From Pampus argenteus (taxonomy: Eukaryota > Chordata > Actinopteri > Scombriformes > Stromateidae), in the NCBI GenBank assembly GCA_036937835.1, contig CM072876.1, forward strand, positions 11,597,501 to 11,661,500: a stretch of DNA of 64,000 nt. Direction: 5' to 3'. Shown one piece after another: positions 26,109 to 37,840 of the stretch; the stretch's first letter is position 1, and every line of letters begins with the position of its first letter. The notes under the pieces are model-generated. The model was not told where the DNA came from and ran no database searches. It saw only the letters and a program-made list of their open reading frames with translations. The translations under genes and the position numbers were made by a program.

Positions 26109-26774
26109 AGATACTCACATAATGAAATCTACCAAAAGCTATGAAAACCCAGTATGTGTTAAATTATGTTTCGACCTATTAGACCCAATAATGGGTAAAT
26201 AAATTTACCATTGTAACAGTAAATAAAAAAATCTTATAAAGTTTATTTTTACTCAAGACTTATTTTTCAATCAATCCCTGTCACAGTTGAGTTCAGTTCA
26301 AAATCTTTCATCTCTCTCTCTCTCTAGAGGAGAACATCCATTGACCCTCCAACCATTGTGTTGCATAGCAACATATGCCTGTGCAAAAACTGTGCAGTTC
26401 TCTTTTAGCTATAATATGTTTGTGGGCTGCAGCTGCTGTGAGTCACAAGTTAAACGTTTATACAGTATGTGCCCGTGTTGCTTTAATCATTTATTTATTC
26501 TATAGGAAGTGCTAGATGTTTTCGTTCCCTGTTGCACTCACCCCGGTGCCCAGAACCCATTTTATTTATTGTCATTTTTGTGTAACTGTCTGAGTTTTGT
26601 CCTCCAACACCAGTAAGGCTTCATTGAGTAGGACAGTTATATATTTATAATTGGTCAACAGCCTACACACAGGTTGCACACAGGCTTAAATGTTTCCGTT
26701 TCACCTGAATACTGTTGTCTACTCAGCAGTCCAGTTGCTATTCCTGCTTGTCTTGCTCCACTCTTACAAATACT

Positions 26775-26846
26775 CACTAGTTACAGTACAATTCAAAAGT
26801 TTGGACACACTTTGTCATAATGGGAAGCGTGTCCAAACTTCACTAG
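26775..26846. mobile_element. Short inverted-repeat element (solo TIR hairpin)
   Basis: AAAAGTTTGGACACACTT and AAGCGTGTCCAAACTT form inverted arms about 11 bases apart. The whole is bracketed by direct CACTAG repeats at 26775 and 26841. The AGTTTGGACACAC string resembles the ends of a common fish DNA-transposon-derived repeat. No transposase is present. Confidence 0.55.
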
Positions 26847-26934
26847 TTTTACAACTAGCCACTAATTTGCAACCTCCATGGCATTAGAAACTACCTCATG
26901 CATGAATCATTGAACCTGCCTTACCAAAGAATAA

Positions 26935-26938
<4 letters not shown>

Positions 26939-26965
<27 letters not shown>

Positions 26966-26966
26966 A
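26939..26966. repeat. (TA)n microsatellite
   Basis: About 28 bases of alternating TA. Confidence 0.95.
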
Positions 26967-27043
26967 AGTGCTTTGCAGACATACAATCAGGAACTACACA
27001 GTGCAGTTACAAATTACAGAAAATACAATTCAGTTGCAAGCAA

Positions 27044-27372
27044 CAACATGCATTAAACAAACCTTCAAACAAATCTTCTAACATGCTAGCTATCAACATG
27101 CTAGCTATCAACATGCTAGCTATCAACATGCTAGCTAACAACAATAACCAGCTGACAACAACAACCAGCTAACAACAATAACCAGCTGACAACATGCATT
27201 AAACAAACCTTCAAACAAATCTTCTAACATGCTAACTATCAACATGCTAGCTAACAACATGCTAGCTAACAACAACCACCTGACAACATGCTAGCTAACA
27301 ACATGCTAGCTAACAACAACAACCAGCTGACAACATGCTAGCTAACAACAATAACCAGCTGACAACAACAAC
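27044..27372. repeat. Complex minisatellite with higher-order duplication
   Basis: The array is built from 14-15-bp units AACATGCTAGCTA[T/A]C and AACAATAACCAGCTG. A larger block starting CATGCATTAAACAAACC occurs at about 27047 and again about 146 bases later, so the array shows two levels of duplication. Units are contiguous with no spacers. Confidence 0.9.
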
Positions 27373-28803
27373 CACCAGCTAACAGGTACCAGCAGTTTAA
27401 GCTAAACAACATGGTGCCACTATGGGCAGCATGCCAAACAAACCAGTCAAGTCTCTATAACAGTTTTTAATATCACCAGCTAACATTTTCCAGATTCTGC
27501 ATCTTACCTTGAAGATAGACATCGACTTTGCTCCAGTCACTCATTTTTCTTCTAACCCACAGCCATCCACTAGAAGTGGCTTCAATGTCAGCCATGTTTT
27601 TCACTACCTGTTTTAGGCCACGCCCTCACATAACCCATTTCAGTTAAAAGGGACAAGTCTTATTTGCCAACAAAACCCAACAAACCCAAAACCTTCCATG
27701 GTGTTATCTGCTCCACAAAATACTGCTGTATTGTCAATCGTGACACTACCAACAAATGTTTTTTCAGTGCAAAATCCTTAAATAACATTTACACAGTGGC
27801 TTTATTTAAAAAGATTTGTAACAGGAAAACTCCACTAAACCTGTCTTCATCGACATCCTGAGGTGACAGCCGAAAACAATCTCAGCTCTGCCAAAAATGA
27901 GCCAAGAGGCATCCAGCTGCTGATATGTCAGACATGTTTTGGCCAGCAATACTAACACAGTGTAAGCAAACTCACTGAAGAACTATACATTGTTTCTACA
28001 CTGAGATCATAAATATACAGAGAACACTAATAGCATCAAGATTTTAATGTATTGTGTGCAATGTTAGATAATTCTGATGTGTAAATTTCTGTTTGGTTGA
28101 GCATCAGTGAATGCAATGAAGTCGCTCTGATTAAGAGGTACTTCAAAAATTACAGTGATGTAGGACTACTAATGAAGGCACTTTAGTGACTGGTGATTTA
28201 TCAAAGGATGAAAAGGGAGCATTAAGTGATGTGTGTTCTCGTAGTTTAATAAGCCTTTCCTGCCTCACGCTGACACATCTTCACATTTTCATTGTCCTAA
28301 AGTGCAAGTAATTGTAAAATCATTAGTCATATTTGCTTTGTTTACACCCTTTCAAAAAAAATAAAACCCTGCTCCAACTAAAATGGCAAATGGTCAGGCC
28401 ATTTAGATTTTCACTTCCTTTAAGAGACTTGGTGGGTGGCAAACTATAAAACATACTTCGATCCCAAATAACCGAGTCAACAATTATCGGTTAGGGTTAG
28501 TTTGAGATCTGGTTGCTAGATATAATCTAAATGTAGCAATGTCAAGTATATTGCATACTGATGAATTGCTCCAAATGTATTCTTTATTGGTGTGCCATAC
28601 TATTGTACAGTATCATCATGCATATTTTTTTTTATAGTATCATGATTTATGTAATAGAGAGTAGAAGTAAAAGTGGATATGATAGGTTGGGTGATCTCAT
28701 GTCTCATTGTACAGACTTTTATAACAAATTTAAAATGTATTTGGAGCATGATTATTTCACCCTATGTCCAAATCCTTGGTAGTAAAAATATCATTGTAAA
28801 GTA

Positions 28804-28827
28804 ATATATATATATATATATATATAG
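28804..28827. repeat. (TA)n microsatellite
   Basis: About 24 bases of alternating AT. Confidence 0.9.
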
Positions 28828-28913
28828 GATATATCACTATCCTTCAAATTTTGTCCTTTCAAATCAACAACTAAAATGTATTCAGCCAATGAGAGCATTA
28901 ACATGAGCATTTT

Positions 28914-28940
28914 TTATTTATTTATTTATTTATTTATTTT
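28914..28940. repeat. (TTTA)n microsatellite
   Basis: Six to seven TTTA units upstream of the inferred mrap2 promoter region. Confidence 0.95.
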
Positions 28941-29348
28941 GCAGTGTAATCTCAGTATCCAGTGAGTGAGTGACCCTGCAGTGGAGGATGTTGGCTTGGA
29001 TAATAGGTGATGCGCACTGAGCGGTTCGCCAAAAGGCTGCTGTTACTCTTACAGGATTGACACGAAGATGGACGGAGTTTTTGCGTAACGCTACAACGAT
29101 GGATTACGCTGCTCTTCATCACCTTTTTTGACACACTGTTCCACTATTCCAGAGCAGGGACATAACCTCCGAGCTCCAAGAATTCCCAGGCTGTAAAATT
29201 ATCTTCAAGAACACAGATCAGATCACATCCCCGGAGATTGTGGTTCGTAAAACTTTATGGCTATAAGTAACATCGTCCACTTTTATCGCTACCTTGTTGG
29301 CTTGATCTGTTTTTTTCTTGTGTTCAAGGTGCGTAAAATCGGTTTGAA
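28941..29348 (+). promoter_or_regulatory. mrap2 5' flank and likely 5' untranslated region
   Basis: GC content and CpG density rise compared with the spacer. A polypyrimidine tract followed by CAAG at 29313-29328 could be the acceptor of the first coding exon, leaving a short leader (29329-29348) before the ATG. The untranslated first exon and transcription start cannot be placed with confidence. Confidence 0.35.
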
Positions 29349-31156
29349 ATGTCCGATTTCCACAACCGTAGCCAAACCAGCGCACGTCGCAGTGACTACG
29401 TGTGGCAATATGAATATTATGACGACGAGGAGCCCGTGTCTTTCGAGGGACTCAAGGCGCACAGATGTAAGCACAACACAACGGTATACATTACTGAGAC
29501 AAGCCTCCATTGCTTTTACTGCCCTTTGCTTTGTATATTATGTGTGTGTGCGTGCGTGTGCGCGCGCGTGTGTTGATGGTGTGTGTGTCAGCAGACATGA
29601 TTACTCTACTCATCTTTACCACCTTTAAAATAATAATCATTCATTTCCATTAGGACTTTTCCTTCCTTGTCTTATCTTTATTGCTTCTACTGAAGGGTGC
29701 CAATTACCAGCAATTCTCATGCAGCACCTTTGCTGACTGTATCTTCAAATGGTAGTCAAAATGTAAGTTAATGAGACCACATAAAAAATAAAATAAAAGG
29801 TTGTCAGCAAACATATGAGACAAGTGGCTGCTGTAATGAAATTTTTAGAAATACTGAATGCTCACTTAAACTGTATAATTGGGGAATTTAGCTGTTAGAG
29901 AAAAGGGCACCTGAGAGAAAACCACCAAGTAGCAGAGGATGCGTTTAATCATTACAACAATATGGACTATAACAAGATTATTCTCTGACATTACAGACTC
30001 CATCGTAATCGGCTTCTGGGTCGGACTCGCTGTGTTTGTTATTTTCATGTTCTTTGTTCTCACGCTGCTCACAAAGACAGGAGCACCACATCAAGAGTGA
30101 GTATAATAGTTCATGGCTTTTCAGCCCGTGCTTCCTTTCACTCTCAATTCTGTCCTCACAGGGACCATTTTAGCATCCATTTAGGGAAGGCTCAAATAAC
30201 TCAACAATTTTGCTCAAATTTGCTCTTTCATATCAAGGAGAACTGGTGATGTGCACAAAGACATGTAGAGGCAGGGTGGATGCTGAGTTGTGAGTCATTG
30301 TCATTTGGATAAACCGTGGTTACCTGCCTATACATGATGCTATTGTGTTTTGGTTGAAATATGTTATTAGACTTAGAGATGAGCTTCATATGACGAAATT
30401 ATTTTCTGTTATGTCAAACAGAGTAAGCCAAGATGAAATATGTGATTTATTGGCAGGATACTTTTTTTTTTTAAATCCTTTTTTTTAATGTTATTTCCCC
30501 TTTTTTCAGAGAAGAATGCTGCTTTACTGCTACCACACACCGACACAAAAATAGTGAAAATGATGAAAACAAGAAAATAAATCTCAGCTACAGCTACAGC
30601 TAAATTACTGACAAAAATAGCAAAGGCTTTTAAAAGCCTGCAATTTCTGTTAACTTTGATTCTTTCTGTCTCTCATAACAGAAACCCAGACTCTGCTAAA
30701 AAGCGCCATCGACCGGGGAGCTGCCTGATAGACATCAACGGTCCACAGGACGAAAATGACAAAGCTTTCTCTCGTCCGTTGTTAACTGAGTCCCGCTCAT
30801 ACTTTCATTTCTATATCAACGAACAGGATCCGGGTCCAGGGAAACAAAAAGCAGATGACAAAAGACTTGGGAAGCACACTGGGACCCGAGCTGATCAGGA
30901 GACCTGCAACAGGCCTAAAGATATCAGCTCTTCAGACAAGGTAGAAGAGGAAGTTGGGGGACACCACTCTCTCAAGGGACTAATAGAGGAAAGTAAGACA
31001 GACAGAGAGTGTGCCTTCCTGTCCCACTTCAACATCCCTAACTTTGTACACATGGAGCACAGTTCCACACTGGGAGAGGATGACCTGCTGTATGAGCCGT
31101 CAATCATACTGGAGCGCCAGTCTCACTTGCAAGATCCTCACTGTGACATCCACTAA
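29349..31156 (+). CDS. mrap2: Melanocortin receptor accessory protein 2
   Basis: Coding exons 29349-29466, 29997-30096 and 30682-31156 join in frame to 230 aa ending in TAA, a little longer than the mammalian protein (about 205 aa). Residue N6 lies in an N-R-S glycosylation sequon. Residues 14-39 contain the conserved tyrosine- and acid-rich DYVWQYEYYDDEEPVSFEG segment. Residues 42-64 form the single membrane span (IVIGFWVGLAVFVIFMFFVL). The last exon encodes the cytosolic tail with a conserved FHFYINE-type motif. MRAP2 forms antiparallel dimers and modulates melanocortin receptors, notably MC4R, and other GPCRs controlling energy balance. Teleosts may carry mrap2a and mrap2b; which this is cannot be decided here. 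Introns are 530 and 585 bases. Confidence 0.95.
30510..30603 (+). other. Possible alternative last exon of mrap2
   Basis: Inside the second coding intron, a strong pyrimidine tract and CAG (to 30509) precede a frame that continues phase-correctly from exon 2. It reads 30 codons starting EEECCFTATTHRH and stops at TAA 30601-30603. Use of this exon would give a short-tailed protein of about 103 aa. A frame this short can arise by chance. Confidence 0.2.
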
Positions 31157-31888
31157 GGCTCTAAACATGAAGAGATCACAGGCATGGACGTAGTGGTATT
31201 GTAATATTATGATTTGCTTTCCTTTCACAGAGCCCTTATAGTAGGGAACACACCTACTTGCCTATAAAAGCTACCTTTTTCCTATTATCTCTGCTTGGAG
31301 TGTTTTTAGCCTTTTAAGCAAGCATCCATTTAAAACAACTAGCAAGAAGACACAAAGGGTGGCCTTGGAAACTGATATTTTTATTCTTCTATTTTATTCT
31401 TCTATTCATAAATGTTATCTTCCTTTTTACTTTGAGTGCTGAGCTCGTCTGGATTGGATTGGACTGCACTGTAGCCTACCAGGACAAGAAATGAAAAATG
31501 AGAGGGCAGATACACTTCATTCTGCTGTTATTGCTGTGATGTTTTCTTGTGCAGTTATAGAAAATGGACATGATTTCTCCAACAACAAGCTGGTCCAGTA
31601 AGAAGCATGGACAGTTTATTTGTTTGTCTTCTGTTATAAAAGACAAAGTATAGTTTAACTGTGTAATTAGTAGCACAAAAATCAAACATATCATTGTTCT
31701 TGTGAGGGTTAGCTAACGTGAGACCTTGGATGAATGTGATATATCCTAAATTTAGTGATGCTAAATGTTGATTGAAATCAACTCAACATTGGTGAGATGT
31801 AGCATTTGTTAACATTGCATGGTGGTTATGGAATAACATCACATTTATTGTTTTTATTTTGTCACGCTTTGGCCAATGTAATAATAAT

Positions 31889-31894
31889 AATAAA
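31889..31894 (+). terminator. Poly(A) signal of mrap2
   Basis: AATAAA lies about 730 bases beyond the mrap2 stop, preceded by AT-rich 3' untranslated sequence. Confidence 0.5.
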
Positions 31895-31997
31895 CAAGAA
31901 CTTAAAGCTGCACTAATCATTATTTTAATATTACAACGGATCAAATGACTATGTATGTGAAATGTGAATGATGCCACTTATATTGAGAGAGTGAGTG

Positions 31998-31998
<1 letters not shown>

Positions 31999-32037
<39 letters not shown>
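31999..32037. repeat. (TA)n microsatellite
   Basis: About 38 bases of alternating TA with one ACAT interruption. Confidence 0.95.
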
Positions 32038-34620
32038 CCCCAGGAGGTTGGTGGAGACCAAAGCAGAGCTGCAGTGTGACTATTGGACTTCCATTCACCA
32101 AGTAGCCAGAAACATGACTCCAAATGAGTGTTAATATTGCTCTATGCCTTTTAGAGGTGTAAACAGACAACTGCTTGCTAACAAGTTGACCATATCAAAT
32201 TTGTTGTTGCAGTCTTTTTTTATATATACAGTATTTATTTTACAAATGTATTATTTTTATGAATGTGATTAGTAGGTAAGACCCGTTTGCAGGGAAGGCT
32301 TTTACCATTTGGTAAATGTTCTTTTTCTCTGCCAAGCTCACCAGCAGGGAAAAGTTATTCTTTAAATATTTTAATGCACACTTTTACATAAACAGCAATT
32401 TAATATGGAAATTGCAGATATTGATGGAGATAAAATTCTGCATAGCTGCAATTATTGCAGCTGCACTGTATTGCACATTCCCGAACAAATCATAGCTTTT
32501 TTTTTTTTTTTTTTTTACTTTATCCCTTCTTTCTGTTGTGTTGAGTACCACAAACAGCAATTACTGTAGTTTCTTTCCTTTATGCCTTTGTCACTGGGCC
32601 AAGTATAGTGGATACATTAATCATTAACCTTTATCACACATTTGAGCAGATAACACTCAGAAGTGCTTTTCAGTCGCACCTCTCTAGCAGTGAAGGTCTA
32701 AAATAGCAACTTCTGAGAGTGCAGACTTTTGTTAGGCTCAGGATTGGGGTCAGCAGACTTCAGACAGAGATACAGTTGCAGAGGCAGTGGGTCAATGTCT
32801 TAAGTTACGTAATGTAAACTTGAACAATAAGGTTATTCATGAAGTAGGACGAGGATTTTTCTCTAGAACTGACATGAAGCCACATGAAATCAACAATTCT
32901 CTCTTTTCTGAATGGCAGAACGTCAGAGAACTAAATTGCACGACAATGTGGGAGCAGCGATAAATCACATCCTTATTTAGGGAGTGTTCAGTCAAACAGT
33001 GTTCAAAGCTGATCATTTGCAAAGAGAACAAATTATTGAGAAAACTGCACGTACATCTTTATCTATTTAACCTCCACGTATCAGCAATTTCTTTATCATT
33101 TAATGTGGCCTCATATAATAATATTCACACCCAGTCATACAACTCCTGTTGTGCTATTCTAATGATCCGTATAGGAATGACTTGCAGTCAACCATTGGCT
33201 TCACATGCCACAGTAGTTTAGCTCCCAAATGTGCTACTGAGTCCACTGAACCTCCGAGGGTGCAGTGATCATCAATAACCAGTGGGTGGGGCAGTGGTGT
33301 TATTTCAATATATCGGTTCTATACAGAAAGTCAATCACTTTAGTACCCCAACGCAGTCTCTCTAATGGCTTGTGGTTGGCAGTTGCAACAATGCTTCAAC
33401 AACTGAGCAGCGAGAAAGAAAATAAAAGCATTGGTATTTTGTTGATACCAAGGACTCAAAAAGAAATAGCAATTTAAGATTCGGCTGCAATAAATAAGCA
33501 ATGATATATATTTTGTGGTATCAGTCATTAAAATGCTGCCATGATATGAGCAAGGGCAATGCTGCTTACAAGCAGTAGCTACAAGCAACAACACAACAGT
33601 GTATTGTGGAATAAGAACTGAAGAAGAAAAGCACTGAAGACGAAGGTTTGTTCAATAAGCCTCCACAGTTTAACCCTCTGAAGTATCACTGAGCTCCGAT
33701 CCTGCAGTTTATTATCTACTCGAATTTCAAGCATACTGGTTGCATCGTCATCCTTCACCAGTGGTGGAGAAAGAGATAGTGAATGTGCAAAATAAATATA
33801 CAACCCATATGCACAAGGCTCTACATCTTTCCCATTTCATGTTACAGAGAGTTTAGCAGCATGCATAAATTGAAATATATATAATTACAAAAGGATCATA
33901 TAATCTTTAAGTCAAAACTAGCTTATTATACAAGTTCATGTAAATGGTCCTGTTGAAATGCAGTTTGACTGTAAGTTATAGAGACAAAATCCATTCATTT
34001 TGTGCAAAAGTGCCTTGCAAAGCTTTATATGAAGCTTATATGAGGCTTCAGAAGTCTGAGTTTGTCATATTGAGTAGATAAAATTGCCAGATGTTTCTGA
34101 AACAAAAAATGCTAAAGATCTGTACCTGGAAACCTCTCCATGGTAACAGAAAACAGCCCAAAATGTGACTTCACAAGCCAGTCTGGCAATTCAAATATCC
34201 TGCCAAGCAAGTAAAACCCTGGGTGGGTACAGAGGATGAGTAACTCTTTCCCTCTGCATAAAAAACAATAAAGTAGCTGCTTCTGCAGCCCAGTGCACAA
34301 TAAAAAAAAAAACGGTTTGTGTTGCGCAGCTGCCAGATGAGCATGTCTGTAACTGTATGAATGTGACATGGGGCGGTGCTAAAAAACAGCAACAAAAGAA
34401 ACAGTCCCCTGGATGATCCAGCGCTTTACAAAACTACATAACTGTTACTGTAATTGGCCCAACAGAAATACCTAAGTAAGGTTAAATGTATTACTCATCC
34501 CTCTAATGTTTGCATTGTTAGTGTAAAGCTAGTTCTCACAATGCAGGTCAGTTAGTGGAGCCAGTAGAGACAAAAGGGTATTTTCTTCTTGACATTTTTA
34601 AAATGTCAATGTATATCTTA

Positions 34621-34622
<2 letters not shown>

Positions 34623-34708
<86 letters not shown>
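34623..34708. repeat. Long (GT)n microsatellite
   Basis: About 86 bases of GT with a single TATG interruption, the longest dinucleotide array in the window. Confidence 0.95.
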
Positions 34709-34711
<3 letters not shown>

Positions 34712-35033
34712 ACACTAATAAGCTCCAAGTGAGCAAAACTTGAACTTCTCTGAATGATAATAGCACCTCTCCAACATGGGTTATCTATTTGCTATTTTGG
34801 AAATGCATAAAAATGTAGAAACCCAGAATAATATTATTTCTCTTGAAGTGAAAATGACATGTTTGGTTTCCAGGCAATGTGTAAATTTTTCATAGGGTGC
34901 AGAATGAGACAGGTTTCAACTTCCGTAACACATGAATAAGTGATGAATCAGGGAAGAAACAGATAAAGAGAGAGACTGTATTTGTGCATTTGTGAGTGTT
35001 GTGCATGCCACTTGTGTGTTCAGTCTGCACAAT

Positions 35034-35060
35034 ATGTGTGTGTGTGTGTGTGTGTGTGTT
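35034..35060. repeat. (GT)n microsatellite
   Basis: About 26 bases of alternating GT. Confidence 0.9.
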
Positions 35061-35559
35061 TGGGGTGTGAGGAAAGCCCCATACACCTGATTTAAAAGGT
35101 GGTGAGGTCACTTAGGTTCAGACTCTGAGAAAGCACCTGCTACCAGTTAGAGAATCCAATCCAAGGGGAATTTTACAGAATAATTATATACTAACCCACC
35201 ACAATCTAAAATCCTCACAAACAGAATTTTAAAAAGGATCATTCGTGTACTACTCTGTGAATATACTGTAACCACTCTGGCCAAAAAGCCGCCTGAACTT
35301 GCTCTGTTTTTTTGCTTGCAGCCCTGCTGCCATAGTTGCACAACAAACTTCCATTACTGCCTGCTGTGTCACTGTCAGTGCTCATGAAGCCTCTGGGTGT
35401 GTTACCTGGCCCGGGCAGATTCCACCTGCATTTCAGCTGCCATTGCTATGGGAAAAAAATAACACTTCTGAACCAACATTCGGCTACTTGAGAGTTTGCG
35501 CTGATATTGATTTCTGCTTTCAGATCACACTAAATATTTATTAGGTCGTTGCAGGGCAG

Positions 35560-35713
35560 ACTCCGCTGCTTTGTCTGTGGAGGGACAGGTTACCTCTGAG
35601 AGGCGGCGGGTGCAGACTGAAAGACTTCATTCTTATGAGAGCTTTTGCAACGAGCTGTGTTATACTGGTTATTCCAAAGACAATCAAGAAGGCAGGACAA
35701 CAAAGTAATTATG
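35560..35713 (+). other. Candidate alternative first exon of crybg1 ending in ATG
   Basis: A relatively GC-rich stretch ends AAGTAATTATG directly before the donor GTAAGA (GT at 35714). If spliced to the acceptor at 38173, the terminal ATG is in phase 0 and the protein would begin M-SENPEEQ. The left border is not defined by any signal. This competes with the exon at 37817-37888. Confidence 0.3.
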
Positions 35714-37299
35714 GTAAGATCATGCTATGTCTCTGGCTTGTACTTAAACTTGGGCTTCTCGGTTAATAGATTATTTAAGGACTGGACAGGCTGGTTGAAA
35801 GGGTAGCCTGTAGCCTGAAGATTTTTGGCCACTGTTTGTATTTCCATATGCATATATGTACTTACAGTTGTAAGTAGCTACAGTTTGTGTAGAAAGCTTT
35901 TAAGACTTTCATCCAGACTGACTTGGGCCAAACACCTTTATCTCATTATTGTTTAATTAGGCTACAGCCTACGTCAACACTTCAGTCTATATTGTGAAAA
36001 AACAACACATTGTGAATCATCAAATAGTAACAAAGACCGAGATGTATGCTTTTTAAAAGAGCAAAAAGCGCCGCTCCTATACCTTCAGGCAGGATGGATT
36101 ATGACAAATAAAAAACATACAACAAGTATTTATATTGAAATGGCATGTCATGACATGGCCTAGTTCTTTCAGGCTATTGTGATCATTTGTTTTAAATTCA
36201 AACAAGTATAGACATCAACCGTTAAAAGGTTAATTTCCTCGACTAAGCTGCATGGAAAGACTGACTTGACTTGCCCGCCAAATGAAACAAGCGCATTCAG
36301 ATTTAGAAAGCAACAAACTGAATTCAACAGCCTCTGAAACCCACACAGCCAGTGCGTCATTTCCCCTGGAAAACTTGGTTTGGACATTGCTGCCTTAAAT
36401 TGCAAAAAATAAACTTCAGGAATTTTGAACACTCAAGAACAGTGGTTGGAAGACTTTTTCCACTTCTCTTCGCCAATCTCAAAGCTTCACCTATTTGATA
36501 CATATTACACATAACACGTCTATTTTGGATCAGTTTTGAGATAGCAGTTTGAATTTTGGCCTGGCCACTTCATGAAAACATTATATCCATATCCTGCTAT
36601 TTGACATCCAAGTGATAGTGCCAAGTTGTCATATGCCAACAGATTAGTATCCTTACATGTCATTGTTTCTGTGTTATAATTATAATAATTATGAGATACT
36701 CGTCAAAACATATTAATAGATGTCTCGAAAGGAACACTTGCACTACTTGACATGCATATATACACAAACATAAGTCAGATCTACAGCACACTTAATTTGT
36801 CTTGAAATAGGACATATATGACATCCAGTAGCCTATAAACTATATACTGTAAAGTGACTACTGGGAACTATAAATTGGGAGATTGCTCTATGATGTGCGT
36901 GAAGCATGTTTGTTCCTTTATTGTTCAGAAAAACATGATAACATCAACACATTTAAATTAGATTTCACTAAACAGAACAAGCCCATTTTAAATGTTTAAT
37001 ACAGAAAAACACTTACATCAAAATTATCATTGACACGGTGAATATGTAGGCACCATTTGGAATACAATATTGATGTTGTTTTAATGTGAGCTGGGTGTGG
37101 TTGAGCCTTAAGGATATTGGTTTAGATGTATCTTAAAGGTGAAAATGTTTATTTTTCAACTAAAAAATAAATATTTACAGTCACTGCTGTTGACCTATAT
37201 ATCCCAGTATAGTTATACATCCCAACGATATGCTTTACTGTATGTCTTTAGGCTCTGTAAAACAAAGTATAGGATAAGCAAAACACATTCACACAACAG

Positions 37300-37618
37300 A
37301 ATATGCTATGTGGCTGACGTGGGAAAAAATACTTCATGGAGACACGTGTTAGAAGTTTACGAGGGGTACGCGAAGGCGTCATTTTACCAGCGGGCACCGC
37401 TCTGCTGGAGGGGCAGTACTTAACTAAGGCGCATAGTTCCCATGTCTCAGTCCACCGCACGTCTGCAGTTCAGGAAAGTTTATCGGATACAAGGAGGACT
37501 AAACACAACACATGTTCATATATTAGACATGAATCTTTGTACAGAACTTGAGATGTACAAACTTGCAGCCGTATATCTGTTGGAGTGGGATGATGACGTT
37601 TTCTTAGTCTAATTAAGG
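37300..37618 (+). promoter_or_regulatory. Possible crybg1 promoter and non-coding first exon
   Basis: A CpG-containing segment (GAGGGGTACGCGAAGGCGTC near 37360) stands out from the AT-rich flank. It is followed by a good donor, AAGG/GTAAGT, with GT at 37619. A matching acceptor TCTGTAG ends at 37816, 200 bases on. The transcription start is not determinable. Confidence 0.3.
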
Positions 37619-37840
37619 GTAAGTTGATCTTGATTTTACTACCAAAAACTGATGCTAAAACTGCTCACCGTCACAGAGTTACGGATGGATTTATCACTTT
37701 GCTCAGGCAAAATAACTTCTTTTTAAATGACCATTTTTTTTCTGCTCTTTCACACTTTCTATTGTTATTCGTGGTGGAATGATTTTGTTTGTTTTTTTTT
37801 GTTCTATGATCTGTAGGAGTTTATGTTCTAAACCAAAATC

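Larger units (their letters stand above)
21500..28940. other. Intergenic spacer between ripply2 and mrap2
   Basis: No coding exon is supported across about 7.4 kb. The spacer contains a CTCF-type motif, several GT/CA microsatellites, a 37-base G run, a hairpin cluster, a solo inverted-repeat element and a complex minisatellite. These are listed separately. Confidence 0.7.
31900..35560. other. Intergenic spacer between mrap2 and crybg1
   Basis: No coding exon is supported. Contents are AT-rich sequence, TA and GT microsatellites and no recognised gene fragment. Confidence 0.65.

Noticed and set aside
27044..27372. CRISPR-like repeated units
   Set aside because: Units are contiguous and variable with no unique spacers, in a vertebrate genome. 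It is a minisatellite.
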